Assembly (NCBI GenBank): GCA_028710085.1
Contig: JAQUSU010000007.1
Coordinates: 1 to 50,641 of the forward strand
DNA from: Anaerotignum sp.
Lineage (GTDB): Bacteria; Bacillota; Clostridia; Lachnospirales; Anaerotignaceae
Length of the DNA stretch: 50,641 bases
Direction: 5' to 3'
Made by a program: the position numbers and the translations under genes. Of this stretch, positions 1 through 9,001 are shown one piece after another. How positions within the stretch are numbered: the stretch's first letter is position 1; each line of letters opens with the position of its first letter. A model generated the notes under the pieces. That model was not told where the DNA came from. It was given only the letters and a program-made list of their open reading frames with translations, and searched no databases.

Positions 1-102
1 TCGGAAGTAAGGTCCCTTGAAGATAACGAGGTAGATAGGTTGGAGGTGTAAGCACGGCAACGTGTTCAGCTGACCAATACTAATAGACCGAGGGCTTGAC
101 CA
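1..102 (+). rRNA. 23S ribosomal RNA, 3' end (partial, continues upstream of window)
   Basis: Conserved 23S 3'-terminal sequence ...GGTTGGAGGTGTAAGCACGGCAACGTGTTCAGCTGACCAATACTAATAGACCGAGGGCTTGACC. Confidence 0.95.
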
Positions 103-291
103 ATAAATCGATTGATGATATAATAGCAAGGTGATTTCTTTTCCTAACGGAAAAGATCGCTAAATTTCCTTCGCATCAACAACCTCTTTACACCTACGGT
201 GTCTGGTCGGTAGTTGATAAACGCTTAGGAAAGCGCTAATGTTCTTGTATTCAGTTTTGAAGGTGTATCTTCGCTTTGCGAAATACCTTAT

Positions 292-369
292 AGGGGTATA
301 GTTCAGTCGGTAGAACGTTGGTCTCCAAAACCAAATGTCGAGGGTTCGAGTCCTTCTGCCCCTGCCATT
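292..369 (+). tRNA. tRNA-Trp (anticodon CCA), includes encoded CCA
   Basis: AGGGGTA...TGCCCCT acceptor pairing, anticodon loop CTCCAAA, T-arm GGTTCGAGTCC. Confidence 0.95.
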
Positions 370-403
370 ATAATTAAATATCCAGCGCCATATTCTAATG
401 TGG

Positions 404-475
<72 letters not shown>

Positions 476-480
476 TTTAT

Positions 481-553
481 GGGAGTTTAGCTCAGCTGGG
501 AGAGCATCTGCCTTACAAGCAGAGGGTCACAGGTTCGAGCCCTGTAACTCCCA
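481..553 (+). tRNA. tRNA-Val (anticodon TAC)
   Basis: GGGAGTTTAGCTCAGCTGGGAGAGC...CCTTACAAG...GGTTCGAGCCCTGTAACTCCC. Confidence 0.95.
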
Positions 554-557
554 TTTT

Positions 558-597
558 TAAACCACTTCTTAATTTAAGAGGTGGTTTTTATTTTTTA
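558..597 (+). terminator. Rho-independent terminator after the rRNA/tRNA operon
   Basis: AAACCACTTCTT-aattt-AAGAGGTGGTTT followed by T-rich tract. Confidence 0.85.
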
Positions 598-643
598 TTA
601 CATATTTTCACCATAGTATTTTATACGAAATAGGAGTGGAAAA

Positions 644-820
644 ATGAGTTCAAACTGTGAGTCATGTATGTATTTTTGTTACGATGAGGAAAATGATGAA
701 TATTATTGCCAAGTAAATTTAGATGAGGATGAGATGGAACGATTTATGAGGGATGAATATAAAGAATGCCCTTATTATCGATTGGAAGATGAATATAAAA
801 CTGTGCGAAAGCAAATGTGA
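644..820 (+). CDS. Small Cys-rich acidic protein (58 aa), DUF6472-like
   Basis: ATG...TGA ORF below the track's length cut-off: MSSNCESCMYFCYDEENDEYYCQVNLDEDEMERFMRDEYKECPYYRLEDEYKTVRKQM; AGGAGTGG RBS upstream. Confidence 0.75.
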   Translation: MSSNCESCMYFCYDEENDEYYCQVNLDEDEMERFMRDEYKECPYYRLEDEYKTVRKQM

Positions 821-832
821 GGTGGAATTAAG

Positions 833-1204
833 ATGCTGTTGGAATGGTTAGACGGTGAGTTTTCTGTCGCAAAATGGACAAGCGAGCGAAAAATTGAAGA
901 ACTAGGAAATTTTTGCTTTTGGTCGAGAACAGATCAAGAGCTTTCCTTAGTTTGCCCAATAGATTGCTTACCTGAGGATGCCGAAAAGCATGAAGATGGT
1001 TGGGTGGGTTTTCGCGTTGCAGGACAGATGGATTTTTCTTTGGTAGGAATACTTTCGAAAATATCGGGATGCTTATCGGAAAAAAAGATTAGCATATTTG
1101 CCGTATCAACCTTTGATACAGATTATATTTTTATAAAGAAAAAGGATGCACACGCAGCACAAAAAGCGTTAGAAGCGATAGATTATAAATTTATGAAAAA
1201 ATAA
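833..1204 (+). CDS. ACT domain-containing protein (CASTOR/UPF0735-type double ACT)
   Basis: Sequence resembles small ACT proteins (VGFRVAGQMDFSLVGILSKISGCLSEKKISIFAVSTFDTDYIFIKKKD). Confidence 0.8.
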   Translation: MLLEWLDGEFSVAKWTSERKIEELGNFCFWSRTDQELSLVCPIDCLPEDAEKHEDGWVGFRVAGQMDFSLVGILSKISGCLSEKKISIFAVSTFDTDYIFIKKKDAHAAQKALEAIDYKFMKK

Positions 1205-1365
1205 TAGAAGTTATCTATAAAAAATACTTAAGGGCAGAATAATTTTACTTTTCTGCCCTTATCTTATGATTGGGATGTACCCTCTGAAAAACTTGATTTA
1301 TGAAGTCGTTTAAATTTTGCCCCTTCTATGGCACAGGCTTGCTTTTTCATTAGAAATGTTTGCAC

Positions 1366-2256
1366 TCAATAATGTTTTGTTAAATGATTGATTAACATAT
1401 TCATTTTTTCGGTAATGAATTTATTCTTATGATGGGCAATTTTAAAACTTCTTATGAACTCGATGCCATCAATCCTAGATGAAAACAGCGTTTGGTTACC
1501 TAGCTCCTTCACAACGGATTTTTCTGAAATAACAGAAATTCCAAGATTGTTTTCAACTGCATTTTTAATAGTTTCAGAATTATTGCAAACCCATGAAGCC
1601 TTCCAGTTCACATTGCTGGCGGCCATTTTTATTTCAAAAAGCCTTCTCGTTCCGCTGCCCATTTCACGGATAATAAAATTCTCGTTTTCAAGTTCGTGGG
1701 GATTAATGATGGATTTTTTAGAAAAAGGATGATTTTTTCCGCAGATTAAAATGAGCTCATCCTTCAAAAACGGCCTGATTTTTATGTCGGGCGAAATGAT
1801 TTCTCCTTCTACAAGGCCCAAATCCACTTTATTACTAAGGATAAGGGATTCTATGACCGAGGTATTGTCCTCAACAACAGCAATTTCCGTTGTGGGGCTG
1901 ATCTTTTTAAAATCTCTGACGAATTGGGGCAGAATCGCGGCACCCACGGTTACACTTGCACCTATTCTTATAAATTCGCTTTCGGATAAGGCTTTTATGC
2001 TTGCTTGGGCTTCTTCGGTCATTTCCGTGATATGCCTGGCATAGCTGAGCAGTTTTTCTCCCACGTTGGTAAGATATATTCTTTTGGAAAGCCGTTCGAA
2101 AAGCTTCGTCCCATAATAAGTTTCAAGGTCTGAAATTGCCTGACTGACTGCAGATTGAGAAATATATAGCCGTTCTGCCGCCTGGGTCATATTCATCGTT
2201 TCACAAACTTCAATAAAAATTTTAAAATGCCTTAGTGTCACGAATGTTTCCTCCAA
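1366..2256 (-). CDS. LysR-family transcriptional regulator (CysL/YeiE-like)
   Basis: N-terminal wHTH LRHFKIFIEVCETMNMTQAAERLYISQSAVSQAISDLE; divergent from YeiH-family gene. Confidence 0.9.
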   Translation of the reverse strand: MEETFVTLRHFKIFIEVCETMNMTQAAERLYISQSAVSQAISDLETYYGTKLFERLSKRIYLTNVGEKLLSYARHITEMTEEAQASIKALSESEFIRIGASVTVGAAILPQFVRDFKKISPTTEIAVVEDNTSVIESLILSNKVDLGLVEGEIISPDIKIRPFLKDELILICGKNHPFSKKSIINPHELENENFIIREMGSGTRRLFEIKMAASNVNWKASWVCNNSETIKNAVENNLGISVISEKSVVKELGNQTLFSSRIDGIEFIRSFKIAHHKNKFITEKMNMLINHLTKHY

Positions 2257-2359
2257 TACATAAGTAATTACTTATCAATACTATCTTATAATAATATTTT
2301 AATTATCATAAAGCAAGATGTATAATGAAAAAGGAATAATAAAAACAAAGGAGATTGTT

Positions 2360-3346
2360 ATGAAAATGGTGAAAAGAAAAATTTTGGGTATTTTGCTTGC
2401 AGGAATAATAGCGATACCAGCATGGTTTATCGGTAAAGCTGTGCCAATTGTAGGAAGTCCGGTTTTGGGGATATTGTTTGGAATGATTCTTGCATTTTGG
2501 AAGCGACCGGTGACATTTAACGAAGGGATTCAGTTTACCTCAAAAAAAATATTACAGTACGCAATTATTCTTCTTGGATTTGAAATGAATTTATTCAATA
2601 TATTTACTGTGGGAAAGCAAACGCTTTTGTTAATGGTATTTACACTTTCTGCATCCTTTTTGACAGCATATTTTGGCGGAAAGCTGCTCAAACTTGATTC
2701 AAACACAAAAACGTTGATTGGTGTTGGTTCTTCTATATGCGGCGGTTCCGCCATTGCAGCAACGGCCCCTGTAATTAATGCCAATGATGAAGAAGTTGCA
2801 CGGTCTATATCTACCATATTTTTATTCAATGTTATGGCTGCGTTCTTGTTTCCCTTTTTGGGGCATGTGCTTGGCATGAGTGACCACACCTTTGGCCTGT
2901 GGGCGGGAACTGCTGTGAATGACACATCGTCGGTTGTTGCGGCAGGCTATGCATTTAGTGATGCAGCTGGGAATCTTTCGGTCATTGTAAAGCTGACACG
3001 AACCCTTGCCATCGTTCCAATCACTCTGGTTCTTGCGGTAATTACATCTAAAAAGAATGCAGGCGAAAATGCAAATTACAGCATAGCAAAGATATTCCCT
3101 TGGTTTGTACTTGGATTTCTTGCAGCGTCAATAATCAATACATTTTTACCGGTTTCCCCTGAGCTTACACATTTTCTTTCCCAAGCAGGAAAATTTATGA
3201 TTGTAATGGCTATGGCAGCCATTGGTTTAAATACAAACATTGTGAAGCTGGTGAAAAATGGATCCAAACCAATTTTTCTCGGTTTTTTATGCTGGATTTC
3301 AATTTCAGTGATGTCACTTGCCGTTCAGTATCTTTTTCATATCTGA
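2360..3346 (+). CDS. YeiH/UPF0324 family putative sulfate/anion exporter
   Basis: Polytopic membrane protein with GSSICGGSAIAATAPVI motif; RBS GGAG favours M15 of track ORF 2318 as start. Confidence 0.87.
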   Translation: MKMVKRKILGILLAGIIAIPAWFIGKAVPIVGSPVLGILFGMILAFWKRPVTFNEGIQFTSKKILQYAIILLGFEMNLFNIFTVGKQTLLLMVFTLSASFLTAYFGGKLLKLDSNTKTLIGVGSSICGGSAIAATAPVINANDEEVARSISTIFLFNVMAAFLFPFLGHVLGMSDHTFGLWAGTAVNDTSSVVAAGYAFSDAAGNLSVIVKLTRTLAIVPITLVLAVITSKKNAGENANYSIAKIFPWFVLGFLAASIINTFLPVSPELTHFLSQAGKFMIVMAMAAIGLNTNIVKLVKNGSKPIFLGFLCWISISVMSLAVQYLFHI

Positions 3347-3416
3347 GAACAATACATAAAAGAGCTATGAATCATTTCCCTAAGATGTTTCGGCCATAGA
3401 AAAATTTCATAATAGA

Positions 3417-3453
3417 AGCGTATTCGTCCGGTTGGATTAATACGCTTTTTTTG
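3417..3453 (+). terminator. Rho-independent terminator
   Basis: AAGCGTATT...AATACGCTT followed by T run. Confidence 0.8.
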
Positions 3454-3714
3454 AAATAATTATTTGCCTAATTCTATCTCCAACGAAAATCAAGTGTATC
3501 CGTAAATTTTTTTTGTTTTTTTGCTAAAATAGGACATAGTAATTATTTGGGCGTTATCCTAGGCTTTTTCAACAAAATGAAAATGCTTATCGAAAAATAG
3601 GAAAAAATTACTATGCATTTTAACTTGCTATTTTTGGAGAATTTTGTATACTTTTATATAGAAAGGTAATTTTTTGTTTATTGGGAAAATAATTGTAATG
3701 AGAGGTAAAGTGCT

Positions 3715-4218
3715 TTGAATGAGATTTTAAAGGATTGGGGAAATGTAATTCTGCGTGCCGCTATCATTTTAGTCGTTCTATTTTTCTTTTTTTGGCCTGT
3801 AAAGCTTCAGGGAAGCTCTATGGAGTCCACCCTCAATGACGGAGATATTATTTGTATGAGCCGTTTTTTTGTGCAAATGGGTTGGTATGAAAAGGGAGAT
3901 ATTGTTGTTTTTCAATACAATGAGCAGGGAAAGGAAAAAACAGTTTTGAAACGAATTCTTGCCACCGAGGACGATCATATTCGTTTGCTTGCGGATGGCT
4001 CCGTTGAAATCAATGGAGAGCCGCTGGAGGAGAATTATGTGGAAGGGCCAACCAATGGCATTGTGGATATGACAGTTCCAAAAAACACTGTATTTGTAAT
4101 GGGGGACAATCGAGGCACCAGCTTTGATAGCCGAAATATGGGCGTGATCTCTTGTGATGACTTGACAGGAAAGGTTGTTTTTCGCTGGTTTCCCCTCAAC
4201 CAAATGAGAAGTTTTTAA
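3715..4218 (+). CDS. lepB: Signal peptidase I (TTG start)
   Basis: GSSMESTLNDGD catalytic Ser motif, KRILATEDD Lys motif, VMGDNRGTSFDSR box E. Confidence 0.92.
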   Translation: MNEILKDWGNVILRAAIILVVLFFFFWPVKLQGSSMESTLNDGDIICMSRFFVQMGWYEKGDIVVFQYNEQGKEKTVLKRILATEDDHIRLLADGSVEINGEPLEENYVEGPTNGIVDMTVPKNTVFVMGDNRGTSFDSRNMGVISCDDLTGKVVFRWFPLNQMRSF

Positions 4219-4328
4219 TATTCTTGTGGGCGATTTGGAAACGAAGAAGCTTCCGTTTTATTTAATTGCAAGGCTATTCCCCATGGGGAATTTCAAATAA
4301 TTTCATAGCAGCTTTCTAAGATAGATTA

Positions 4329-4382
4329 AAACACACCTGATACATAATTCTTTCCATGAATTCATGTGACAGGGTGTTTTTT
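4329..4382 (+). terminator. Hairpin with T-rich tail downstream of lepB
   Basis: AAAACAC.CTG ... CAG.GTGTTTTTTATTT. Confidence 0.5.
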
Positions 4383-4572
4383 ATTTGCAAATTTCAAGAC
4401 ATATTTTAAAATCAAAAAAGTTTTTTTCTAGGAATTCCTTAGGTTTTTGGAATACAATGGCACAAATTCAATATATTTATATATAGACAAAGGGTGGATG
4501 GTGACCACGAAAAGGGAAAAGCCCGAAATCAGTGTCTTAAAACTGCCGCAAGAATAGCAAAGGAGGTTTATT

Positions 4573-6135
4573 ATGCCGATGGAATGGGAAAGAGAAGAAA
4601 TCGTTTTGAAACAGCATGGTGGGAAGCAAGCCTCTCAGATCTTGCTGGAAGGGGATATCATCGCGCCTGACAGCAAGCCTGATGTAAATGAAGTTTTGTG
4701 TTGCCATGGAAAGATTAGAATGAAGGATGTACGGGTGGGAGAGGATCGAATTAACCTCTCTGGTGACTTGGATTTAAACATTCTATATTCCTCTGACAAG
4801 GGTGAAGATGCTGTATATGCAATGAACACCAGTTTACCCATTGAAGATATTATTTATATGGATGGACTGGAAAAGGATATGCAGGCAAAATTAACAACTG
4901 TGCTGGAGCATTTGGACTGTCAAGTAATCAATGATAGAAAGTTAGGGGTTAAGGCTGTAATAGGGCTAACCGCAGATGCTGAACGTATACATAAGGTAGA
5001 TGCAGTGGTGCCCAATGAAGGCAATGGCATGGCCTTTTTGGAAGATAAGCTTCACATGGAAGAAGTAGTGGCTGAGAAAAAGGACAGGTTTACAATTAAG
5101 GAAGAAATTACTTTGCCGGAAACGGCTGCACCTGTTGGGGAAATATTAGCCTGCGAATTCAGCCTGGCAGACCAAGAGATTCGCCCGATGGATGGAAAGG
5201 TAATGATTCGTAGTAATTTATTGATGGATATCCTGTATACCGATGATCAAGGGACAGGAACAGTTCATGTATGGAGTGAAAAAATTCCTTTTAACGGATA
5301 TTTGGAGGCGGAGGGAATTACGCCAAAAAGTACGGTTAATATGGACTTGACCATTGGAGAAACTTCAGTTAAAACAGAGCTTGATGATGATGGCGAGCCA
5401 CGAATTTTGAATGTGGACGTTACCATTTTAGGAGAGCTGTCTGCACGGGAGGTAGTGGAAAAAGATGTAGTGACGGATGCCTATGCCCCGGGCATGGAAG
5501 TCGAGGTTATCAGAGAAACTGTAACATATCCCATTTGTGTGGGGAGAACGAAAAATCAATTTACAATAAAAGAGAAAATCACCTTGGATAACGATGAACT
5601 TCCTATGCTGCAAGCGGGAAAGGCATGGGGAAATCTTATGATTCAGGATGTAAATGCACAAGCTGATATGATTCAAGTGGATGGGGTCTTGGCGGCAGAA
5701 ATTCTGTATTTTTCTCAAGAGGACGATCATGCTGTTTGTATGGTGAAGAAGGGAATTCCCTTTAGTCAGAAAATTGAGATGAAAGGGGTTACTCCAGAAG
5801 ACGATATTAATGCAAAAGGCACACTGGAGGAAATTGATTTTCAGATTTTATCCGACCGAGAAGGAGAACTGCTTGCGACGATGATGCTCGAAGTGGAGGC
5901 AAGCAGAGAAGAAACGGCTGACCTTGTTACGGACATTCATGTGAAAAACACCGAAAAAACACAGAAACCCGTAGCTGGGGCGGTTATTTATACTGTTCAG
6001 CCAGGGGATAGCCTTTGGACAATTGCAAAGCATTTTGATACCACCATTCAGCGTATTTTGATGGTAAATGATATTGAGAATCCGGATCTCATTTATCCAG
6101 GTCAAAAGCTACTCATTATTAAAATGATTCACTGA
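4573..6135 (+). CDS. DUF3794 (SPOCS) and C-terminal LysM protein, SipL-like spore morphogenesis protein
   Basis: C-terminal LysM YTVQPGDSLWTIAKHFDTTIQRILMVNDIENPDLIYPGQKLLI; upstream repeated SPOCS-type segments; strong RBS AAAGGAGG. Confidence 0.82.
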   Translation: MPMEWEREEIVLKQHGGKQASQILLEGDIIAPDSKPDVNEVLCCHGKIRMKDVRVGEDRINLSGDLDLNILYSSDKGEDAVYAMNTSLPIEDIIYMDGLEKDMQAKLTTVLEHLDCQVINDRKLGVKAVIGLTADAERIHKVDAVVPNEGNGMAFLEDKLHMEEVVAEKKDRFTIKEEITLPETAAPVGEILACEFSLADQEIRPMDGKVMIRSNLLMDILYTDDQGTGTVHVWSEKIPFNGYLEAEGITPKSTVNMDLTIGETSVKTELDDDGEPRILNVDVTILGELSAREVVEKDVVTDAYAPGMEVEVIRETVTYPICVGRTKNQFTIKEKITLDNDELPMLQAGKAWGNLMIQDVNAQADMIQVDGVLAAEILYFSQEDDHAVCMVKKGIPFSQKIEMKGVTPEDDINAKGTLEEIDFQILSDREGELLATMMLEVEASREETADLVTDIHVKNTEKTQKPVAGAVIYTVQPGDSLWTIAKHFDTTIQRILMVNDIENPDLIYPGQKLLIIKMIH

Positions 6136-6146
6136 CAAATGTGCGA

Positions 6147-6350
6147 AAAACCTTGGGCGCCGCCCTCTCACTGCCCAAGATAGGGCAGACGGCGGAGCCG
6201 GCTTTTGCATAGCAAAAGTGATGACCCCCTGCTTGCTTTTTGTAAAAAGCAAGACCAAAAACTTTTATTGAAACCGCATAGCTATCCGGTTTCAGATGGG
6301 TCAAGGGTGAAACCCTTGTAAGAGTTTGAGGGCAAAGCCCTCAAGGTTTT
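6147..6350. repeat. Intergenic hairpin-array element with imperfect terminal inverted repeats
   Basis: Ends AAAACCTTGGGCGCCGCCCTC and (rc) AAAACCTTGAGGGCTTTGCCCTC; internal perfect stems at 6202-6218, 6232-6253, 6269-6294, 6302-6318, 6326-6344. Confidence 0.65.
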
Positions 6351-6368
6351 GACTTTGTCTACGTCCTT

Positions 6369-6397
6369 ACGGACAGCGCTTGCTGTCCGTTTTTTTA
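6369..6397 (+). terminator. Rho-independent terminator
   Basis: ACGGACAGC-gctt-GCTGTCCGT then TTTTTTT. Confidence 0.85.
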
Positions 6398-6535
6398 TTA
6401 TAACAAAGGATGGAAAAGAATTTAGACAAAATGAAAAAACCCCTTTACTTTAGCGTAGTAGTGTGATAATATAATAAAGAATTCACAGAAGACTTAGTTG
6501 TATTAGTAGAAAGAATGACAAAGGGGAAATGAAGT

Positions 6536-7378
6536 ATGAAAAAATATTTAGCGTTAGTTTTAGCAATGGTAATGAGTGTTTCTGTATTGGCGGGCTGTGG
6601 CAGCGATGCTGCGAAACCTGAAGCTACTCCTGCAGAAGATACTGCAACAGAAGAACGTACAAAGTTAATTGTTGGTTTTGATGCGGAGTATCCTCCTTAT
6701 GGTTACCGTAACGAAGCAGGCGATTATGTAGGGTTTGACTTGGATTTGGCCGCAGAGGTTTGCTCTCGTCGTGGTTGGGAACTGGTAAAACAGCCTATTG
6801 ACTGGGATGCTAAGGATATGGAGCTTAGCAGCGGTTCTATTGATTGTATTTGGAATGGCTTTACTATGACTGGCAGAGAAGCAAACTATACCTTCTCTGA
6901 GCCCTATGTAGACAATAGTATTGTTTTTGTGGTAAGAACAGATTCCGGCATTAAAACGAAGGCTGATTTGGCCGGTAAGGCTGTTATGACACAGTCTGAT
7001 TCTTCTGCACTGACTGCATTAACAAATGAAGAGGATAATGAAGAAAATTTGGCATTGGCTGCAAGCTTTTCTTCTTTGGAACAAACGCCAGATTATAATT
7101 CCGCATTTATGAATTTGGAAGCCGGCTCTACCGATGCAATTGCCGTTGATATTGGCGTAGCACAGTTTCAGTTAACTACTCGTGGAGATGTATTTACAAT
7201 GCTTGAGGAGCCTCTTTCTACAGAGCAGTATGGCATTGGCTTTAGACTGGGTGATACCGAATTGCGCGATCAGGTTCAGGTAACATTAGATGAAATGTTG
7301 GAAGATGGTACCTTTGATGAAATTGCAGCAGATTATAAGGATTATAATTTAGATCAAATGGTTTGCCTTGGCAAGTAA
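6536..7378 (+). CDS. Amino-acid ABC transporter substrate-binding lipoprotein
   Basis: Lipobox LAGC, SBP_bac_3 features (VGFDAEYPPYGYRNEAGDYVGFDLDLA). Confidence 0.93.
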   Translation: MKKYLALVLAMVMSVSVLAGCGSDAAKPEATPAEDTATEERTKLIVGFDAEYPPYGYRNEAGDYVGFDLDLAAEVCSRRGWELVKQPIDWDAKDMELSSGSIDCIWNGFTMTGREANYTFSEPYVDNSIVFVVRTDSGIKTKADLAGKAVMTQSDSSALTALTNEEDNEENLALAASFSSLEQTPDYNSAFMNLEAGSTDAIAVDIGVAQFQLTTRGDVFTMLEEPLSTEQYGIGFRLGDTELRDQVQVTLDEMLEDGTFDEIAADYKDYNLDQMVCLGK

Positions 7379-7403
7379 TTTGATGTAGAATAAAAGAAAA
7401 ATA

Positions 7404-7429
7404 AAGCGTGTCGGAACTCCGGCACGCTT
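7404..7429 (+). other. Intercistronic hairpin between SBP and permease genes
   Basis: AAGCGTGTCGG-aact-CCGGCACGCTT (11 bp, one G-U) without a strong U tract. Confidence 0.65.
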
Positions 7430-7483
7430 ATCCTTGCTTTATAGAGGTGTATGTAAATAATTGTAAAATATGGGGGTTTTCTT

Positions 7484-8215
7484 ATGGGTATAGCCGAATA
7501 TCTAAATATTATACAGCAGCTTGCACAAGGGATGCTGGCTACGCTGCTGATCTTTGTTTTGACCTTGGTTTTTTCTATGCCCTTAGGCCTTGTTGTGGCA
7601 TTTGGTCGTATGTCAAAGTGGGCACCCTTTGGGTTTTTAATTTCGGAAAATCCGCTGGAAGGGAAGGGGCTTCACAAATGGATTGGGGGCTTTCAGCCCA
7701 TTCAATTTCTGGCAAAAATATACATATCAATTTTAAGGGGTACGCCCTTAATGCTGCAGCTTTTGGTGGTTTATTTTGGCCCTTACTATGTTTTTGGTAT
7801 TTCTTTAAGTAAAAGCTATCGAATTATTGCGGTTTTGCTAGGTTTTTCCATTAATTATGCAGCGTACTTTGCTGAAATTTATCGTTCGGGCATTGAATCC
7901 ATCCCCGTTGGTCAGTATGAGGCTGCTGCGGTGTTGGGATATAATAAATACCAAACCTTTTTTAAGATTGTTTTCCCACAGATGGTGAAGCGTATTTTGC
8001 CGCCTGTTACCAATGAAATTATCACCTTGGTAAAGGATACGGCCATGGCCTTTGTATTAACCTATACGGAAATGTTTACCTTGGCAAAGCAGATTGCCGC
8101 TGCGGAAAAAACCATTATTCCTCTATTTATTGCAGGTGCATTCTATTTTATTTTTAATGCGGTAGTTGCATATTTAATGGAACAGGTGGAACGATCCCTG
8201 AGCTATTATCGATAA
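7484..8215 (+). CDS. Amino-acid ABC transporter permease
   Basis: HisM/GlnP-like TM protein with EAAAVLGYNKYQTFFKIVFPQMVKRILPP EAA loop. Confidence 0.93.
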   Translation: MGIAEYLNIIQQLAQGMLATLLIFVLTLVFSMPLGLVVAFGRMSKWAPFGFLISENPLEGKGLHKWIGGFQPIQFLAKIYISILRGTPLMLQLLVVYFGPYYVFGISLSKSYRIIAVLLGFSINYAAYFAEIYRSGIESIPVGQYEAAAVLGYNKYQTFFKIVFPQMVKRILPPVTNEIITLVKDTAMAFVLTYTEMFTLAKQIAAAEKTIIPLFIAGAFYFIFNAVVAYLMEQVERSLSYYR

Positions 8216-8227
8216 GGAGGGAAAAGG

Positions 8228-8989
8228 ATGAAAGTTTTAGAAATCAACAATTGTAGTAAAAAATTTGGTGATAATGAGGTTTTGAAGGATATTTCCCTCT
8301 CTGTTTCTCAAGGACAGGTGGTATCTATTATTGGCCCCTCCGGTTCAGGAAAATCCACGTTACTGCGTTGTGCAACCTTGCTGGAAACAATGGATGGGGG
8401 AGACTTAAATTATTTGGGGGATTATGCTGCAAAGGCGGATGAGAGTGGGAAATCCGTTTACAGCGATGGGAATAAAATTCAGGAAATTAAAAAGCATTTT
8501 GGTCTTGTATTTCAGAATTTTAACTTATTCCCCCATTATTCCGTGATGAGAAATATCACAGAGCCGCCGATTTTAATTGGAAAGCGTCCCAAGGAGGAGG
8601 TTTTTGCAGAGGCAAGAGAGCTTTTGGCAAAAATGGGTCTTTCAGAAAAAGAGGATGCCTATCCATTTCAGCTTTCCGGCGGTCAGCAGCAGCGTGTTTC
8701 CATTGCCCGCGCTTTGGCAATGAACCCGAAAATCCTATTTTTTGACGAGCCAACCTCTGCCCTAGATCCGGAGCTGACGGGGGAAATTCTCAAGGTAATT
8801 AAGGATTTGGCGGCGGAGCATATGACAATGGTAATTGTAACCCATGAGATGTCCTTTGCAAGAGATGTATCTAACCATATTATTTTTATGGATGGCGGCG
8901 TGATTGTGGAAGAGGGCACTCCCGAAGAGGTCATCAACAATCCTAAGCAGGAGCGAACAAAAGCCTTTTTGGGACGTTTTCAACAGTAA
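8228..8989 (+). CDS. Amino-acid ABC transporter ATP-binding protein
   Basis: Walker [10 protein letters not shown], signature LSGGQQQR, Walker [13 protein letters not shown]. Confidence 0.95.
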   Translation: MKVLEINNCSKKFGDNEVLKDISLSVSQGQVVSIIGPSGSGKSTLLRCATLLETMDGGDLNYLGDYAAKADESGKSVYSDGNKIQEIKKHFGLVFQNFNLFPHYSVMRNITEPPILIGKRPKEEVFAEARELLAKMGLSEKEDAYPFQLSGGQQQRVSIARALAMNPKILFFDEPTSALDPELTGEILKVIKDLAAEHMTMVIVTHEMSFARDVSNHIIFMDGGVIVEEGTPEEVINNPKQERTKAFLGRFQQ

Positions 8990-9001
8990 GGTGGAGGATT
9001 T

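Noticed and set aside
1454-2044. Two + strand ORFs antisense to LysR gene
   Set aside because: Antisense shadows of a well-supported CDS; no family similarity.
6119-6304. 61-aa minus-strand ORF in the hairpin array
   Set aside because: Lies in inverted-repeat noncoding sequence; composition reflects the repeats.
7408-7812. 134-aa ORF overlapping the ABC permease in another frame
   Set aside because: Permease ORF 7484-8215 has clear family motifs and RBS; this frame is unsupported.
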